Below, in pieces: positions 35,480 through 45,115 of a stretch of DNA of 64,000 nt (positions are counted from its first letter, which is position 1; each line of letters opens with the position of its first letter). This DNA is from Sulfuricurvum sp. (lineage in GTDB: Bacteria; Campylobacterota; Campylobacteria; Campylobacterales; Sulfurimonadaceae), in assembly GCA_030696775.1 (NCBI GenBank), contig JAUYRN010000027.1, positions 248,001 through 312,000 of the forward strand. Reading direction: 5' to 3'. The position numbers and the translations under genes were made by a program. The notes below the pieces were generated by a model that had not been told where the DNA came from, searched no databases, and saw nothing but the letters and a program-made list of their open reading frames with translations.

Positions 35480-35615
35480 TCTCTCCATTTAAGATATTCT
35501 CAAATTTTGAACCAAGTCCAAAATTAGCTCCTCAGCGGAGTGCTCTCGCGACTGATCACTCTTAAAAAGCGCATTCATAACCCTATTTTAAATGAGCTTT
35601 TAAGTGCTTTTGCCC

Positions 35616-35621
35616 TATAAT
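35616..35621 (+). promoter_or_regulatory. -10 box of carB
   Basis: TATAAT, 29 bases before ATG 35651, in the 171-base gap after mreC. The gap also holds a small hairpin GCTCC/GGAGTGC near 35527-35545, which may end the mreC message. AGGG precedes the carB start. Confidence 0.5.
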
Positions 35622-35650
35622 TGACAAATTTTTCTGACAAAAGGGTAAGC

Positions 35651-38600
35651 ATGCCAAAACGCGACGACATTAAAACGATACTTCTCATTGGATCAGGTCC
35701 AATCGTCATCGGTCAAGCGTGTGAATTTGACTACTCTGGGACACAAGCGGTTAAAACTCTTAAAGAGCTAGGGTACCGTGTTGTACTTATCAACTCCAAT
35801 CCCGCCACCATTATGACCGATCCAGAATTTGCCGATCGCACCTATATCGAACCGATTAAACCTGAAATTATTGCTCAAATCATCAGAGATGAAAAAGTAG
35901 ATGCCATCCTCCCAACCATGGGGGGACAAACTGCGCTTAATGCTGCCATGCTTATGCACGAGCAAGGTCTTTTAGAGGGAATTGAATTCCTCGGGGCCAA
36001 TCCAAGTGCTATCAAAAAAGGAGAAGATCGCCAAGCGTTTAAAGAGTGTATGCTCAAAATTGGAATGGATCTTCCTATTTCTCGTTATGCCTACAACATT
36101 GAAGAAGCAATCAGTGCTGCCAATGAAATCGGTTTTCCTACCATTATTCGTGCTTCCTATACCCTTGCAGGAGGAGGAAGCGGTGTTGCATATAACATTG
36201 ACGAATTTAAACTCCTCGCTCAACGAGGTCTCGATGAGTCTCCTATCACTGAAATTTTGATCGAAGAATCACTTCTTGGATGGAAAGAATACGAGATGGA
36301 AGTTATTCGTGATCGCAATGATAACTGTATCATCGTTTGTTCTATCGAAAACTTCGATCCTATGGGTGTTCATACAGGTGACTCTATTACTGTAGCCCCT
36401 GCCCTTACTCTTACGGACAAAGAATATCAGCGTATGCGTGATGCGTCGTTTGCAATCTTACGTGAAATCGGAGTTGATACAGGTGGATCCAATGTCCAGT
36501 TTTCTGTTGATCCTAAAACGGGACGTATGATTGTCATCGAAATGAACCCTCGTGTTTCTCGTTCTTCGGCGCTAGCATCTAAAGCAACAGGATATCCTAT
36601 CGCCAAAGTTGCAACTCTACTTGCAGTAGGATTTACTCTTGATGAAATAACCAATGACATTACCGGAACTCCCGCAGCATTTGAACCGGTAATCGATTAC
36701 ATCGTTACCAAAATTCCTCGCTTTACCTTTGAAAAATTCCCAGAAGCTGAATCAACGCTGACAACGAGTATGAAATCAGTCGGGGAAGTAATGGCAATCG
36801 GTCGTACCTTCAAAGAATCCATTCAAAAAGCTCTTTGCTCCCTTGAGACAGGGTTAAGCGGTTTTGATCCTATCGATGGTGATTTAGAATTTGTTAAACA
36901 CGAAATTCGCCGTCCCAATGCTGAGCGTATTCTCTACGTTGCGCAAGGGTTCCGTATGGGACTAAGCCATAGTGAAATTTTTGAACTTTCTAAAATTGAT
37001 CCATGGTTTTTAACTCAAATCGAGGAACTGATTGCACAAGAACCACGCATCACGTCCAAAACACTTACCGATGAACCACAACTTCGTATTCTTAAAACCG
37101 AAGGATTCTCGGATAAAAGCATTGCACGTCTTATCACGCTTAATGATAAAGCGACAAAAGAAGAAGATATTTATAATGCTCGTAAAGCCCTGGCAATCGC
37201 TCATGAATATAACGAGGTAGATACTTGTGCTGCTGAGTTTGGTGCCTTAACCCCGTATTTGTATTCAACAACCAATATCACCCGCTTGGGTGCTCAAGAG
37301 CCTCGAGCCAGTGACAAGAAAAAAGTTATGATTCTAGGCGGAGGGCCAAACCGTATCGGACAAGGAATCGAGTTTGACTACTGTTGTGTTCATGCCGCAT
37401 TTGCTCTTAAAGAGATGGGTATTGAAACAATTATGTACAACTGTAATCCTGAAACCGTATCAACCGACTACGATACCTCCGATGTACTTTATTTCGAGCC
37501 TATCGATTTTGAACACGTTCGTGCTGTCGTTGAGCGTGAGCAACCGAATGGGATTATCGTCCATTTCGGAGGTCAAACTCCTCTCAAACTTGCCAATGCA
37601 CTTCACAATATCGGAGCAGTCATTGCAGGTACGTCAGCAGAAGTAATTGACTTGGCTGAAAACCGTGAAAAGTTCTCCGCATTTGTTGTAGAACAAGGAC
37701 TCAAGCAACCTGAAAATGGTATCGCTATGACCAAAGAGCAAGCTTTTAAAGTAGCCGAAGAACTTGGTTATCCGGTTCTTGTGCGCCCATCGTATGTTTT
37801 GGGTGGACGTGCGATGCGTATTGTCTACAATGAAGACGAACTGCGTACCTACATGGATGTTGCCGTATCCGTGAGCAACGACTCTCCCGTTTTGGTAGAC
37901 AAATTTTTAGATCAAGCTGTTGAACTTGATGTCGATGCGATTACCGATGGAACCGATGTCTATATTGGCTCTGTCATGCAGCACATTGAAGAAGCAGGGA
38001 TTCACTCAGGAGACAGCGCATGTTCTCTTCCGCCTGTAAGCCTCAGCGCCGATCATCAAGCACAAGTGGAACAACAAACCAAAAAAATTGCATTGGGACT
38101 TGGTGTAATTGGATTGCTCAATATCCAATACGCAATCTTTCAAAATGAAGTCTACATCATCGAAGTCAACCCTCGTGCATCTCGAACGGTACCTTTTGTA
38201 TCAAAAGCTACCGGTATGCCTCTTGCGAAAGTTGCAACACGGGTTATGGTTGGAGATACACTTCGCAATGCTCTGAAATTTTATGACAACTACAATGTTG
38301 TTATGGAAGAAAATGGTCTTCTCAAACCTCGTCTTAAAGGACATGTTGCCATTAAAGAAGCGGTATTCCCTTTCAATAAACTTTATGGCGCTGACTTGGT
38401 TCTCTCACCTGAGATGAAGTCAACGGGGGAAGTTATGGGTATCAGTGAGAACTTTGGAATAAGTTTTGCCAAAAGCCAACTTGCTGCAGGGAATAAAATC
38501 CCTACAGCGGGTACATGCTTTCTCTCATTTATCGAAATGGACAAAATGCATGCACCAGAAATTGCGCGTGGTTTGCATACGCAAGGATTTAAACTGGTTG

Positions 38601-38908
38601 CGACTCGCGGTACTCAAAAAATTATTGAAGCTGCCGGAATCCCGTGTGAAGTCGTTTTGAAAATTTCAGAAGGTCGTCCGAATATTGAAGACATGATGAA
38701 AAACGGTGATATTTCTCTCGCCATCAATACTTCTGATAATAAAACATCCAAAAAAGATGCAGAGCAAATTCGTCAAGTGGTCTTACGTATGGGAATCCCG
38801 TATTTTACAACCCTCAGTGCAGCGCGTGCAGCCATCGAAGCGATGACCTATATGGGTGATGACAGCTGGATGAAACCTCATGCCCTTCAGGATTTTTTGG
38901 TACGTTAA
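35651..38908 (+). CDS. carB: Carbamoyl-phosphate synthase large subunit
   Basis: CarB makes carbamoyl phosphate from bicarbonate, ATP and glutamine-derived ammonia for arginine and pyrimidine synthesis. The 1085-residue protein has the two duplicated halves expected: [18 protein letters not shown] (residue 14) and [18 protein letters not shown] (second half, near residue 566), each with an ATP-grasp domain ([40 protein letters not shown]), then the MGS-like regulatory domain at the end. The small subunit carA is not in the window. Start ATG 35651 gives [14 protein letters not shown]; an in-frame upstream TTG/ATG overlaps the -10 box. Confidence 0.98.
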   Translation: MPKRDDIKTILLIGSGPIVIGQACEFDYSGTQAVKTLKELGYRVVLINSNPATIMTDPEFADRTYIEPIKPEIIAQIIRDEKVDAILPTMGGQTALNAAMLMHEQGLLEGIEFLGANPSAIKKGEDRQAFKECMLKIGMDLPISRYAYNIEEAISAANEIGFPTIIRASYTLAGGGSGVAYNIDEFKLLAQRGLDESPITEILIEESLLGWKEYEMEVIRDRNDNCIIVCSIENFDPMGVHTGDSITVAPALTLTDKEYQRMRDASFAILREIGVDTGGSNVQFSVDPKTGRMIVIEMNPRVSRSSALASKATGYPIAKVATLLAVGFTLDEITNDITGTPAAFEPVIDYIVTKIPRFTFEKFPEAESTLTTSMKSVGEVMAIGRTFKESIQKALCSLETGLSGFDPIDGDLEFVKHEIRRPNAERILYVAQGFRMGLSHSEIFELSKIDPWFLTQIEELIAQEPRITSKTLTDEPQLRILKTEGFSDKSIARLITLNDKATKEEDIYNARKALAIAHEYNEVDTCAAEFGALTPYLYSTTNITRLGAQEPRASDKKKVMILGGGPNRIGQGIEFDYCCVHAAFALKEMGIETIMYNCNPETVSTDYDTSDVLYFEPIDFEHVRAVVEREQPNGIIVHFGGQTPLKLANALHNIGAVIAGTSAEVIDLAENREKFSAFVVEQGLKQPENGIAMTKEQAFKVAEELGYPVLVRPSYVLGGRAMRIVYNEDELRTYMDVAVSVSNDSPVLVDKFLDQAVELDVDAITDGTDVYIGSVMQHIEEAGIHSGDSACSLPPVSLSADHQAQVEQQTKKIALGLGVIGLLNIQYAIFQNEVYIIEVNPRASRTVPFVSKATGMPLAKVATRVMVGDTLRNALKFYDNYNVVMEENGLLKPRLKGHVAIKEAVFPFNKLYGADLVLSPEMKSTGEVMGISENFGISFAKSQLAAGNKIPTAGTCFLSFIEMDKMHAPEIARGLHTQGFKLVATRGTQKIIEAAGIPCEVVLKISEGRPNIEDMMKNGDISLAINTSDNKTSKKDAEQIRQVVLRMGIPYFTTLSAARAAIEAMTYMGDDSWMKPHALQDFLVR

Positions 38909-38909
38909 A

Positions 38910-39338
38910 ATGCCGATTATCCTCGCTCAGACCGATACAACCGTCGGTTTTCTCTCACAAGACAGTGTTTCTTTGGTGCAGGTCAAAGGGAGAAATGAGG
39001 GAAAGCCTTTTTTAAAAGTTTTTGCTTCCCTAAGCTTGCTTCAGTCCACAGTGAGAGTTCCCATCAAATATCGTTCATGGGTTCGACATGCACGACAGAC
39101 AACGTTTGTCATTAAAAATCAGGCAATCCGATACGTAGCCGACTCAACGCACTCTCGTTTGATTCAAAAATATGGCTGGCTTTATTCTACTTCTGCCAAT
39201 GAGAGCGGTCGTGATTATGATAAAGATTTTTGTCTCTCTCATAGTGATACTATCATCGAAGATTTAAGAGGTTTTAATTCTTCAACGCCCTCTAAAATTT
39301 TTAAACTAACCTCAACCCAATTTAAAAAACTACGATAG
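38910..39338 (+). CDS. Compact Sua5/YciO/YrdC (TsaC)-like protein
   Basis: A 142-residue protein with the family marks AQTDTTVGFLSQD near residue 6 (usual PTDTVYGL), KGRNEGKPFLKVFASLSLL near residue 24 (usual KxRxxxKPL) and STSANESGRD near residue 97. TsaC/Sua5 makes threonylcarbamoyl-AMP for tRNA t6A. The protein is about 50 residues shorter than E. coli TsaC and lacks part of the middle of the domain; similar short forms occur in this phylum. It starts one base after carB, which is notable as carB-derived intermediates and t6A both use carbamoyl chemistry. Could be the housekeeping enzyme or a paralogue. Confidence 0.8.
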   Translation: MPIILAQTDTTVGFLSQDSVSLVQVKGRNEGKPFLKVFASLSLLQSTVRVPIKYRSWVRHARQTTFVIKNQAIRYVADSTHSRLIQKYGWLYSTSANESGRDYDKDFCLSHSDTIIEDLRGFNSSTPSKIFKLTSTQFKKLR

Positions 39339-39346
39339 GAAAGAAA

Positions 39347-39925
39347 ATGAAACACATTGTTAGTGCAAAAAATATTATGCTTGGAGCCACAGGTCTTGCC
39401 ATTTTAAGTGCCCTCTCTGGATGCCAAAGTAATCAAGAAGAGCAAAAACCAGAAGGTGCGAATAAATTTCTTGTTGTTGAGCAGCAAACGAGCGGTAAAT
39501 ACGTCATTATTGAAGAGATGCCAACCACAGGTCCTAGCCGTGCCATTATTCGTGAAACAGATCAGAATGGAACCGTACATGAACGTGTATTAACCGAAGC
39601 AGAGATGAAAGCCCTCGCAGATCAAGAGTACAAAAAAATGCAAGAAGGGAAATCAGAACTCAACTCTGAGCCTCACGGAGAAGGGATGGGATTAGCAGGT
39701 ACTATCCTCGCTGCTGCCGGCGGTGCATTGCTCGGAAACATGATCGGAAATGCTCTTATGAACAATAAAAATGTTCAAAGACATCAAGATGTATCCAATC
39801 GTTCAGCGTATCATAAATCAGCTGGTGCAGGTGGCGGATCATCTACGACTAGCTCAGGTAAAAAAAGCTTTTTTGGAAATAAAGGTGCAAGCAGCACTTC
39901 ATCATCTAGCAGTTACGGAGGATAA
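39347..39925 (+). CDS. UPF0323 family lipoprotein
   Basis: A 192-residue lipoprotein: signal peptide with lipobox LSGC (lipidated Cys at residue 26), a middle domain (KFLVVEQQTSGKYVIIEEMPTTGPSRAIIRETDQNGTVHERVL), a glycine-rich hydrophobic segment (LAGTILAAAGGALLGNMIGNALM, near residues 125-147) and a Ser/Gly-rich tail. The UPF0323 family is known from Helicobacter and Campylobacter, with no proven function. The hydrophobic Gly segment resembles a glycine-zipper. AGGAAAG precedes the ATG. It is coupled to the ATP-grasp ligase gene that follows. Confidence 0.88.
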   Translation: MKHIVSAKNIMLGATGLAILSALSGCQSNQEEQKPEGANKFLVVEQQTSGKYVIIEEMPTTGPSRAIIRETDQNGTVHERVLTEAEMKALADQEYKKMQEGKSELNSEPHGEGMGLAGTILAAAGGALLGNMIGNALMNNKNVQRHQDVSNRSAYHKSAGAGGGSSTTSSGKKSFFGNKGASSTSSSSSYGG

Positions 39926-39927
39926 TG

Positions 39928-41106
39928 ATGATATCACTTCAAACAATCAATCCTATAAATGACAGTACCCTGGAAGAAATTGGCTTTGCATGGCATACCG
40001 ACAGTGATGAAAGCAAGTACGTTGCAGATGAACTCGTTATTGTAAGTGATCACGAAGCTGAAGCCTATTATGAGTGTGTTAATGAGCTCTACGATATGTA
40101 CGCAACGGCGGCTCAACACGTTATCGACAATAACCTCTTCTTTGAACTTGGTATCCCGTTTAACCTTATAGAGGCTATTAAAAAAAGTTGGGACAATGAT
40201 GTCCATTGGCACCTCTATGGTCGCTTTGATTTAGCCGGCGGGATCGATGGAAAACCTATCAAACTTATCGAATTCAATGCCGACACCCCAACTTCACTTT
40301 TCGAAACTGCAATACTTCAATGGGCGATTCTTAAACACAACAATATGGATGAAGAGCGTCAATTTAACAACATCTATGAAGCCATTAGTGAAAACTTTCG
40401 CCGTCTTGTCACCCTCTTTGATGACCCGAGCGAATTTGAAAAACACTATGACGGATGGAAAATTCTTTTTAGCTCTGTGAGCGGAAATAGCGAAGAGGAA
40501 CAAACCGTACGATTATTGCAACAAATGGCAATCGATGCTGGATTTGAAACGGGATTTGAACCGCTTGGAGGGGTTAAATTTGATGAAGAAGGAATTTATG
40601 ACAGTCATGATATTCCTTACGAATACTGGTTTAAACTTTTCCCGTGGGAAGACATCGCTATCGATGAAAATGAACTTGCCGTTTTACTTACGACCATTAT
40701 GAACAACCAAAAAGCAATCATCCTCAATCCCGCCTACACCCTCCTCTTCCAATCCAAAGGGATGCTGAAAATACTCTGCGATCTTTTCCCTGAGTCACCC
40801 TATCTCCTTAAAACGTCATACGAACCTCTACCGGGGCTCCAATGTGTTGAAAAGCGTATGTTCGGACGTGAAGGTGCGAATGTAAAGATTTTAGATGTAT
40901 CAGGCAACGTTCTCGAAGCCAATGACGGTCCCTATGGTAATTTCAAACCAATCTATCAAGAATACGTCGAGTTCCCTAAAGATATAAAAGGAAACAGCTA
41001 CCAAGCGGGCGTATTTTTTGCTTACGAAGCGTGCGGATTAGGATTTCGTCGCGGTGGCAAGATTTTGAACAATATGTCAAAATTTGTGGGGCATGTACTC
41101 CGCTAA
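39928..41106 (+). CDS. Glutathionylspermidine-synthase-like ATP-grasp ligase
   Basis: A protein of about 392 residues of the GspS preATP-grasp/ATP-grasp family: YGRFDLAGGIDGKPIKLIEFNADTPTSLFETAILQW near residues 92-128, FKLFPWEDI near 231, ILNPAYTLLFQSKGMLKIL near 268 and the C-terminal FGREGANVKI, all matching the synthetase domain of bacterial Gsp-like proteins. No amidase domain is attached. Family members ligate a peptide or amine to another partner; glutathione is doubtful in this phylum, so the substrate is open. Two ATGs exist (39925, 39928); GGAGG spacing favours 39928. Same gene pair as in Helicobacter (lipoprotein plus ligase). Confidence 0.9.
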   Translation: MISLQTINPINDSTLEEIGFAWHTDSDESKYVADELVIVSDHEAEAYYECVNELYDMYATAAQHVIDNNLFFELGIPFNLIEAIKKSWDNDVHWHLYGRFDLAGGIDGKPIKLIEFNADTPTSLFETAILQWAILKHNNMDEERQFNNIYEAISENFRRLVTLFDDPSEFEKHYDGWKILFSSVSGNSEEEQTVRLLQQMAIDAGFETGFEPLGGVKFDEEGIYDSHDIPYEYWFKLFPWEDIAIDENELAVLLTTIMNNQKAIILNPAYTLLFQSKGMLKILCDLFPESPYLLKTSYEPLPGLQCVEKRMFGREGANVKILDVSGNVLEANDGPYGNFKPIYQEYVEFPKDIKGNSYQAGVFFAYEACGLGFRRGGKILNNMSKFVGHVLR

Positions 41107-41128
41107 AATCCCTCTCTATAAAACTGTA

Positions 41129-43051
41129 TCACGAAAGTGATGTCGGTTTACCGGTAAAGTACCCTTGTGAATAATCCACACCGATTTTTTTGATAGTCTT
41201 ATAGATAGCCTCATCACTGACAAACTCAGCAATCGTCTTGGCCCCAATTTTCTGCGCAAAATCGATAATCGTTTCAACAATAATATGATGTCGCGGGTTA
41301 CCGGTAATCTCCCGTATCAATGAGCCGTCTATTTTAATGTAATCGACGCTCAACTTTAGAATGTTCTCAAAATTAGAATACCCCGTCCCAAAATCATCGA
41401 TGGCTATTTTTGCCCCCAAAGCTTTGACCTGTGTAATAAACTCTATCACTTCGTCATAATTCTCGATCCCCTCTGATTCCAAAATCTCAAATACGACTCT
41501 GGGTGCAGTACCCGTTTTTCTAATTGTTTTAATAATCTCGCTCACTGTATGGGGATTGCGTATGTCACTGTCAGACAGATTAATAGAAAATTCCTCTTTA
41601 CGATTAGCAAAAAGGGTACAGGCTTGATAGACCACTTCAAGTGTAATTTGGGGATAGAGTTTTGTTTTCTTCGCGATGGGTAAAAATTCCATCGGAGGAA
41701 CAATATTACCCTCTTCGTCTATCATCCGAACCAAGGTTTCGTATTTGTCTACTGTACCTGTTTCCAAATTGACAATCGGCTGATAATAACAGATAATACG
41801 GTGTTCAAAAAGTGCTCTGCGAACATGAGAAGCCATTGTCAGGTTAGCACGATAGTGTTCTTCAACTCCTTCGTTCTGATTGTAAAAAGCGATCTGTTTA
41901 TTATTTTCTTTGGCATGATGTAGCGCAATATCAGCGCGTGTCAACACTTTTTCACTTCCCAGAGCAACACCGATAGTGACTCTAATATTCAGGGTCTCTT
42001 CCTTTACCATAAAAGTCTTCTCATCCAATAGTTTTATGAGCATGAGTAAACGATGTTCAACCTCAGCTTGATCAAGCAGATCATAGAAAGTCAGAGCAAA
42101 TTCATCACTACCTAAACGATAACATGTGCTTGAGAGCTCATTGAGCCATGAACTGACCTGCACCAGCATTTCATCGCCAATGGAAATACCAAAAAAGTCA
42201 TTAACTTCCTTGAAATCATCTATATTGACAATTGCCAGAGCCATAATTTCTCCTTTGAGCAATTTTTCTTGCAGTTTGTAACGGTTAGGCAAACCGGTCA
42301 GCCGATCAGTATAATACTGGTCTGCAAGCTCACGAGTTTTTTTATTAACCGTGATCTCAAGGGAGGTATTCATTGCTTCAATTTGTTCCAGATAAATATG
42401 GGTCGTTTCTTGCATCGCATTGAATGCCGTAACGATTTGTTCAATCTCCATACTGCCATCCTCCTCAAACACCATACGGTCACCAGGTTTGTAATAATGT
42501 ACTTTTTGAGCAATCTTAGTCAAAGGAGAGAGAAGATAACGGACCCACCATACCGCAACGAAAAAAAGCAGCGCTATACTCACTCCGAAACCGTACACAA
42601 TCTTACGTATTGATTGACGCGTCTCATTATAGGTCAAATCGCTGTAACGCAGGCTAATTGATCCCATCAGCCGACCAGATGTCGGTTCCTTAATCAGATG
42701 AGAAACACTAATTGCTTCATGTGTGGATGGCAACATTTTTTTACTGTTAGAGTAAAGGTACAATATCTTTCCGTTATTATCACGAACCGAAAGCTCCCTT
42801 ACATCAGGAACCGTTACGACAGGGGAAACTTTATCTGCAATCTGATCGTAAAACTTTAAATAGAGGGTAATTTGAAGCGGTTTTTCAATGGTTCGTAATA
42901 GTAAATTAGCCTTTTGTTTTTCCGAAACTAATGTCGTATTTTCAAAAACCATACTGACAACTACGCCAAGCGTTAAAAAAACTAGCAAGAAAATCAATAC
43001 TAACGATCCAACAATCTTATAGGAAAGACGGGTTTTAGAAAGATACATCAT
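41129..43051 (-). CDS. Membrane GGDEF/EAL c-di-GMP protein with CHASE8-like sensor and HAMP
   Basis: A 640-residue inner-membrane protein: helix 1 (residues 12-35), a periplasmic domain (36-145) resembling CHASE8-type sensors (VSPVVTVPDVRELSVRDNNGKILYLYSN), helix 2 (VSIALLFFVAVWWV), HAMP (LLSPLTKIAQKVHYYKPGD), GGDEF domain and EAL domain. The GGDEF motif reads GSDEF and lacks the inhibitory RxxD; DDFKEVND metal site is kept. The EAL motif reads ETLVR, with DDFGTGYSNF and IKIDGSLI, so phosphodiesterase activity is likely and cyclase activity uncertain. AAGGA precedes the ATG. It shares a promoter region with a kinase that has a related sensor. Confidence 0.92.
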   Translation of the reverse strand: MMYLSKTRLSYKIVGSLVLIFLLVFLTLGVVVSMVFENTTLVSEKQKANLLLRTIEKPLQITLYLKFYDQIADKVSPVVTVPDVRELSVRDNNGKILYLYSNSKKMLPSTHEAISVSHLIKEPTSGRLMGSISLRYSDLTYNETRQSIRKIVYGFGVSIALLFFVAVWWVRYLLSPLTKIAQKVHYYKPGDRMVFEEDGSMEIEQIVTAFNAMQETTHIYLEQIEAMNTSLEITVNKKTRELADQYYTDRLTGLPNRYKLQEKLLKGEIMALAIVNIDDFKEVNDFFGISIGDEMLVQVSSWLNELSSTCYRLGSDEFALTFYDLLDQAEVEHRLLMLIKLLDEKTFMVKEETLNIRVTIGVALGSEKVLTRADIALHHAKENNKQIAFYNQNEGVEEHYRANLTMASHVRRALFEHRIICYYQPIVNLETGTVDKYETLVRMIDEEGNIVPPMEFLPIAKKTKLYPQITLEVVYQACTLFANRKEEFSINLSDSDIRNPHTVSEIIKTIRKTGTAPRVVFEILESEGIENYDEVIEFITQVKALGAKIAIDDFGTGYSNFENILKLSVDYIKIDGSLIREITGNPRHHIIVETIIDFAQKIGAKTIAEFVSDEAIYKTIKKIGVDYSQGYFTGKPTSLS

Positions 43052-43441
43052 AAATAATCCTTATAAAATCGAACAAAATAATCATCAATACTAGACCATT
43101 TACAGCGATTATAAACATTTTATCTTATCCTATCGTGTTGGCATTTAATAGTAAATTAAAAAACCTTTTGAACTCCCAAAATTCTCATCTATTTTCTAAA
43201 AAGAACCATACCGTTTATTTAGAAATACGACTTAAAATTTTCGATCTTTATAATCAAACCGTACATATGAAATCCAACTTCTGCAATGTCATTTAATGAA
43301 ACTTATTTCCCTCTTTAAAAAGTTTCGTTAGAATCATAATTCAAATCCTTTTTGAATAACTATAAGTAATTTTAAAACAACTATCAAAATTACCTCTTAA
43401 ACGAAACATACATAACACAGGAAGGAACATACTAATCAGCA
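43052..43441. promoter_or_regulatory. 390-base divergent regulatory region with inverted repeats
   Basis: No gene is seen here. It contains GAAACTT (43298-43304) facing AAGTTTC (43320-43326); GTTTCGTT (43322-43329) facing AACGAAAC (43400-43407); and ATTCAAA (43339-43345) facing TTTGAAT (43351-43357) over a 5-base loop. The repeated GAAAC/GTTTC core at three places between two signalling genes suggests an operator array or a folded leader of the kinase mRNA. AT-rich, so chance cannot be excluded for any one of them. Confidence 0.45.
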
Positions 43442-44902
43442 ATGAAAACTGTATCAGAGAAAGGATTTATAAAAGCGTTTACTACTGTTACATTACAGAG
43501 GAAGTTACTTTCATTCGTTGTTGTTGCCCTGACCATTATAATTGCCGGAATCGGCATGTTTATATACGTGCTTGTCAGTGATACATTCATCGAATCCGAA
43601 AAAAGACATATCATAATTATTTCTGAATCACTATCGCCGAAAGTGAGTATATGGTATTTTATAAACAAAGAATCTAACAATTTAAGGATGGACGAGTTTC
43701 TAAAAAGTATGCTTAAATCCTATAATCTGGACTATATATCCTTTACAGATAAGAACGGATCGCTGATATCAGAGGTTAAATCATCGGCATACGCTTCAAG
43801 CAATCCGTACAATTTAACATATGCAAAGATAGTCTACAGTCCGGAAAATAGTGATGTTAATAACAGTATAGGGACGCTTAGGATTGTGTATGACCAGCAT
43901 ATTTTGCAAGAACTCTCTCATAAATTCTATATTGCGGGGGGGCTTCTTGCCTCACTACTGGTTCTCTATTTTTATCTGGAAATGCGTCTGCTGAAAGAAC
44001 TGCTCACACCTCTGAGAAATATTGCAGCAGAAATCAAAAGATATTTGCCTGGTGACAAGCTGATATTCAAACCATTTATCGAAAAAAAAGACGATGTGAT
44101 ATCTGAAATCGTTAACGGATTTCTCCATATGCAGCAAAATATTGATGATACAATGATGAAAAAAAAGATAGAAAAAGAAAACAATCGAATCAAAGACGCC
44201 CTTTTGATGAAGCAGTCGCGATTTATTGAAATGGGAACGATGATCAACAATATCGCCCACCAATGGAAACAGCCTCTTAACATAGTTGAGCTGTGTATTA
44301 CCGATTTAACCATAAAAAGCATGATGGGAGAAATTGACACTCAATACCAACAAAAACTTTTTAACGATATGCACATTCAAGTAGAATTTATGTCAAAAAC
44401 GATTGACATCTTTAAAGATTTTTTAAATGGTGAGCAAAACGACAAAAAAATGGAAATATTTTCGATTAAAAACGCCATTGAAACTACCATGCAGCTACTT
44501 GATAGTACACTTGATAAGAAAAAGATAGCAATAGAGCTTAATCTGGATAAAACCTTGCATGCTTACGGTTCCATCAATGAATTAGAACAGGTGATTGTGA
44601 TTATCCTCAACAATGCTGCAGATGCTCTCAGTAGTAAAATAACCATCGAATGCATGGCCGAAAAGGAAAACAATCTCATTAAAATATACGATAACGGCGG
44701 AGGATTTGATCCAAACATAATTGAGAATATATTTGATGCCTATTTTACAACAAAGCATCAATCTCAAGGGACTGGATTAGGACTTTTTATTGCTAAAATG
44801 ATCGTCGAAATAAAATTCAAAGGTACAATAGAAGCGTATAATTTTAGAGATGGTGCATTATTTATAATAAGACTTCCTTTTCCGAAAAAATATTCTATTT
44901 AA
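43442..44902 (+). CDS. Orphan sensor histidine kinase with HAMP
   Basis: A 486-residue membrane kinase: helix 1 (residues 22-48), periplasmic sensor (49-158), helix 2 (161-181), HAMP (LLTPLRNIAAEIKRYLPGDKLIF), a coiled coil (MKKKIEKENNRIKDALLMKQ), phospho-acceptor His 273 in NNIAHQWKQPLN, and ATPase boxes YDNGGGFDP near 416 and GTGLGLFIAKMIVE near 443. No receiver gene is next to it. GGAAGGA lies 15 bases before the ATG, an unusually long spacing, with no other start in frame. Sensor and HAMP resemble those of the divergent GGDEF/EAL protein. Confidence 0.92.
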   Translation: MKTVSEKGFIKAFTTVTLQRKLLSFVVVALTIIIAGIGMFIYVLVSDTFIESEKRHIIIISESLSPKVSIWYFINKESNNLRMDEFLKSMLKSYNLDYISFTDKNGSLISEVKSSAYASSNPYNLTYAKIVYSPENSDVNNSIGTLRIVYDQHILQELSHKFYIAGGLLASLLVLYFYLEMRLLKELLTPLRNIAAEIKRYLPGDKLIFKPFIEKKDDVISEIVNGFLHMQQNIDDTMMKKKIEKENNRIKDALLMKQSRFIEMGTMINNIAHQWKQPLNIVELCITDLTIKSMMGEIDTQYQQKLFNDMHIQVEFMSKTIDIFKDFLNGEQNDKKMEIFSIKNAIETTMQLLDSTLDKKKIAIELNLDKTLHAYGSINELEQVIVIILNNAADALSSKITIECMAEKENNLIKIYDNGGGFDPNIIENIFDAYFTTKHQSQGTGLGLFIAKMIVEIKFKGTIEAYNFRDGALFIIRLPFPKKYSI

Positions 44903-45115
44903 AAAAGTCACAAATTATAGACCAGAGGTTAAATCAGCGGGATATCATCACATCATAAACTGTAAAACACAAGCCTACCTTTTTACCTTCTTGAATTGTT
45001 TTTCAGTAGGGATTAACAATTTTTATACTATCTTTCAATATAATGAACATCGGTTCTGAGTGCTATACTGTCATTCTCTCATCCCGAGACCATAAACCTT
45101 GTATGAAAGAATGCC
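44903..45115 (+). promoter_or_regulatory. Intergenic region before the TonB receptor
   Basis: 213 bases without a gene. A TATAAT-like -10 (CAATATAATG, about 45036-45045) and a second TATACT near 45065 could drive the receptor gene. No clear terminator follows the kinase and no clear Fur box was found by eye. Confidence 0.4.
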
